From contig DAOVYB010000066.1 in the NCBI GenBank assembly GCA_030635835.1, positions 1 through 7,825 on the forward strand: a DNA stretch of 7,825 nucleotides, given 5' to 3'. The stretch comes from Gammaproteobacteria bacterium (lineage in GTDB: Bacteria; Pseudomonadota; Gammaproteobacteria; UBA6429). The notes below the pieces were generated by a model. The model saw only the letters and a program-made list of their open reading frames with translations, made no database searches and had not been told where the DNA came from. Each line of letters opens with the position of its first letter. The stretch's first letter is position 1. Shown piece after piece: positions 6,308 to 7,825 of the stretch. The position numbers and the translations under genes are program-made.

Positions 6308-6393
6308 TGTCGTTGCGAGCAAAGCGAAGTAATCTCAAGTTAAGTGCTATATCAATGAGATTGCGTCAGTTATTTTATTCAATCGCAATAACA
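6308..6393. repeat. 86-bp imperfect palindromic repeat, REP/MITE-like
   Basis: The left arm starts TGTCGTTGCGA (6308-6318), continues GCAAAGCGAAG and ends AATCTCA (6331-6337). The right arm starts TGAGATT (6356-6362) and ends TCGCAATAACA (6383-6393). The inner 7 bases pair perfectly and the outer 11 bases pair at nine positions. The middle of each arm is diverged. The GTTGCGAGC(A)AAGCGAAG...AATCTC pattern resembles, from memory, the TTGCGAG-AAGCGAAG-CAATCTC palindromes that are dispersed in many bacterial intergenic regions. This copy looks old. Its right end lies 36 bases before the PDC gene ATG. Confidence 0.7.
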
Positions 6394-6429
6394 TGAATTT
6401 AAAAATATTATTTTATCTGGATTATAAAT

Positions 6430-7380
6430 ATGTCCTGGTTTAAAGAAATTATATCTAACAAGAAAAAAACATTAGAGAAACGCTCCGAAGGCTTACTGAC
6501 TGCGTTAGCGAAGTCATGTATCTATGCATGGGATAACCCGGAAGAACTCGATAAAATATTACAAGATAGTCTTAACATGCTGCCTTATTGTGATCTCATT
6601 TATGCTGTCAATACAGTTGGTATGCTTATATCGTCAAATATTGAAGCTCACAATACAGATTCAACCTTGCGAGGCCGCATTTTAAGTGGTCGACCATACA
6701 TGGAAAAAACCTTACCCTATAAAGGTTTTACCATGTCTCCGGTTTATATCAGCACGCATAGTGGTAAATCATGTATCACCGTAATGCAGTCAGTTACAGA
6801 TGGTGATCAGGTACTTGGTTTTATAGCCGCAGACTTTGATGTAGAAAAACTTCCTGTTGATAAAACGGTTAAAACTGTCGATACAAAATGGCAACAGTAC
6901 AAAGGCGACCCGGCCATACGTGGCACACTGTTTATGCAAGAACGTGTCCTTAGTGCTATGGACAAACAACTGGATCATGTAACCGAAATCATTAAAGAAA
7001 TGATGCAACATCATGGAATCTTTCACTGCAAAATTCATTATTCCAGCTCACGTGTTTCTTTTTGGTCTATGGAAAATCCTTATGATTATCATATCCACAT
7101 GTTGGATGACCTGGTTGATCCTGAACGTTGCCTGGCATACTCTCGACAGGAGTATCCGGACATCGCCACAGTGCCACAAAGTAAGATTGAAGAAGTGTTG
7201 GATATGTTGAAAGCATTACGAAATATGGATGAAACGGTTTATCTACGTTCAGCATCTTTTAATATCGTTAATGGAATAGTTGGACTCACTTTTTCCTGTG
7301 ATGGTTCGCATTACATGAACTACTCTGAGTTTCTTGAATGGGATTTAGAAAAGTGGTTTGGGCATAATGTAAAATCATAA
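6430..7380 (+). CDS. Soluble PDC/Cache-type sensor-domain protein
   Basis: I do not know a named gene for this 316-residue protein. The N-terminal half (about 20-142) resembles a PDC/Cache ligand-binding domain: a long helix, a strand with YAVNTVGMLISSN (58-70), the LSGRPYM motif (85-91) and the core strand VLGFIAADFDV (128-138). Cache domains usually sit outside the cell between two membrane helices. Here there is no signal peptide or hydrophobic helix, so the protein should be cytoplasmic. No HAMP, kinase, GGDEF, EAL or methyl-accepting domain follows. The C-terminal part (about 160-316) has a conserved-looking end, YLRSASFNIVNGIVGLTFSC followed by DGSHYMNYSEFLEW, but I recognise no catalytic site. 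ATG at 6430 is the first in the frame; only a weak GGA precedes it. The gene lies on the opposite strand between alr and radA, bounded by repeat elements on both sides. It may act as a stand-alone sensor or partner subunit. Base composition looks like that of its neighbours. Confidence 0.8.
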   Translation: MSWFKEIISNKKKTLEKRSEGLLTALAKSCIYAWDNPEELDKILQDSLNMLPYCDLIYAVNTVGMLISSNIEAHNTDSTLRGRILSGRPYMEKTLPYKGFTMSPVYISTHSGKSCITVMQSVTDGDQVLGFIAADFDVEKLPVDKTVKTVDTKWQQYKGDPAIRGTLFMQERVLSAMDKQLDHVTEIIKEMMQHHGIFHCKIHYSSSRVSFWSMENPYDYHIHMLDDLVDPERCLAYSRQEYPDIATVPQSKIEEVLDMLKALRNMDETVYLRSASFNIVNGIVGLTFSCDGSHYMNYSEFLEWDLEKWFGHNVKS

Positions 7381-7390
7381 AATTAAGACG

Positions 7391-7570
7391 CAGAGAACGC
7401 CAAGAGAAGATTTATGTAGGTCAGGCTTTAGCCTGACGCAACGCTAAACTAATAACACTTTTTTTATTATTAAATATAAATATTTGAAATATTGTGATGT
7501 TTTAATATTGTCGTCAGACTGAAGTCTGACCTACAAAGACGTATAACTTTTATTTTCTTGGCAGTCTCTG
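7391..7570. repeat. 180-bp nested inverted-repeat element, MITE-like
   Basis: This is a layered palindrome without coding capacity. The outer arms are CAGAGAACGCCAAGAGAA (7391-7408) and the complement of 7553-7570; they match at 15 of 18 positions. The inner arms start TGTAGGTCAG (7415-7424) and end CTGACCTACA (7526-7535), and match at about 21 of 25 positions over 7415-7439 and 7511-7535. Each inner arm is itself a hairpin: GTCAGGCT/AGCCTGAC (7420-7437) and GTCAGACT/AGTCTGAC (7513-7530), both stems perfect with compensating changes between arms. The core (7440-7510) is very AT-rich. The element begins 10 bases after the PDC gene stop, so it may also end that transcript. Confidence 0.8.
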
Positions 7571-7663
7571 TACTATAGATCCGCTGCGCGTTTCGTTCAA
7601 CATTATCTTAACCTGCCACGCATGTTCTGGCATCGTCTTGGAGGTTAATATTTTTAACTGTAA
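7571..7663. other. Unassigned intergenic stretch before the alr stop
   Basis: This is 93 bases between the nested repeat and the 3' end of alr. It contains small inverted repeats (TGCCA 7614-7618 with TGGCA 7628-7632; GTTAA 7634-7638 with TTAAC 7644-7648), neither followed by a clear T-run on the alr strand. The more GC-rich part (7580-7635) looks different from the AT-rich sequence around it and could be a remnant of something longer. No terminator for alr is convincing. Confidence 0.4.
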
Positions 7664-7825
7664 TTATAATTTATATATAAACTCAACCCGATTCGTTACA
7701 CCGCATAATAGCTCATAGGCAATTGTATCTGCAGACTCTGCAACTTCTTCAACCGCTAAACCTTCACCCCATAATACAACTGAATCACTAGTATTTGCAT
7801 CAGGTTGATCAGTTAAATCAACACA
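7664..7825 (-). CDS. alr: Alanine racemase, C-terminal end (cut by window edge)
   Basis: Alr is the PLP-dependent enzyme that interconverts L- and D-alanine for peptidoglycan synthesis. Only the last 53 codons are present, entering at position 7825 and stopping with TAA at 7666-7664. The visible part reads CVDLTDQP, then [20 protein letters not shown] (17-36) and [12 protein letters not shown] (36-47). This is the end of the C-terminal beta domain, where VxLWG, the EEIA helix and the YELLC..xxRV motif are typical. The PLP lysine and catalytic tyrosine lie outside the window. The same-strand order alr then radA is common in gammaproteobacteria and supports the call, although here they are separated by an opposite-strand gene and repeats. 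Confidence 0.93.
   Translation of the reverse strand, partial: CVDLTDQPDANTSDSVVLWGEGLAVEEVAESADTIAYELLCGVTNRVEFIYKL

Noticed and set aside
6308..6393. tRNA or small RNA gene in the palindrome upstream of the PDC gene
   Set aside because: No cloverleaf, T-loop sequence or CCA end is present, and the symmetry is that of one long imperfect palindrome.
6790..7255. Short open frames overlapping the PDC-domain gene on both strands
   Set aside because: All lie inside a continuous 316-codon gene and show no motif or ribosome site.
7391..7570. Reading the two repeated hairpins as a CRISPR array
   Set aside because: There are only two units, in inverted rather than direct orientation, separated by one 73-base AT-rich core.

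Overview
The window looks like ordinary chromosome from an AT-rich gammaproteobacterium. I estimate roughly 40% G+C by eye. The evidence is a run of core genes in recognisable gammaproteobacterial arrangements. The start of ffh lies beside ypjD and corB/yfjD, as in E. coli. A PilZ protein of the Pseudomonas PA4608 type sits beside radA, as in Pseudomonas. The 3' end of alr lies near radA. I cannot name the order or genus. No phage, plasmid, CRISPR, rRNA or tRNA features were seen.

Layout, left to right. (1) Positions 1-1065, minus strand: the first 64 codons of ffh (signal recognition particle GTPase, cut by the window edge), then a metallo-beta-lactamase-fold hydrolase resembling class II cyclic-nucleotide phosphodiesterases. 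(2) Positions 1066-1393: a divergent intergenic region. (3) Positions 1394-4766, plus strand: ypjD (CcsA-like membrane protein), corB/yfjD (CNNM/CBS ion transporter, TTG start, own promoter), a tandem-FHA protein (GTG start, own promoter) and a PilZ c-di-GMP-binding protein. (4) Positions 4780-6147, minus strand: complete radA, converging on the PilZ gene with a 13-base gap. (5) Positions 6148-6429: intergenic, with the radA upstream region and an 86-bp imperfect palindromic repeat of the REP/MITE kind. (6) Positions 6430-7380, plus strand: a soluble PDC/Cache-type sensor protein with no membrane segment. (7) Positions 7381-7663: intergenic, mostly a 180-bp nested inverted-repeat element. (8) Positions 7664-7825, minus strand: the last 53 codons of alr (alanine racemase).

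Functional themes. ffh, radA and alr are housekeeping genes (protein targeting, recombination repair, D-alanine supply). Three genes point to signalling: the FHA protein, the PilZ protein in the same likely transcript, and the PDC-domain protein. A possible cyclic-nucleotide phosphodiesterase lies at the left. The parts that ordinary annotation does not explain are the two palindromic elements flanking the PDC gene inside the radA-alr interval, and the FHA protein whose first domain has lost its usual phosphothreonine-binding residues. I found no convincing new multi-gene system.
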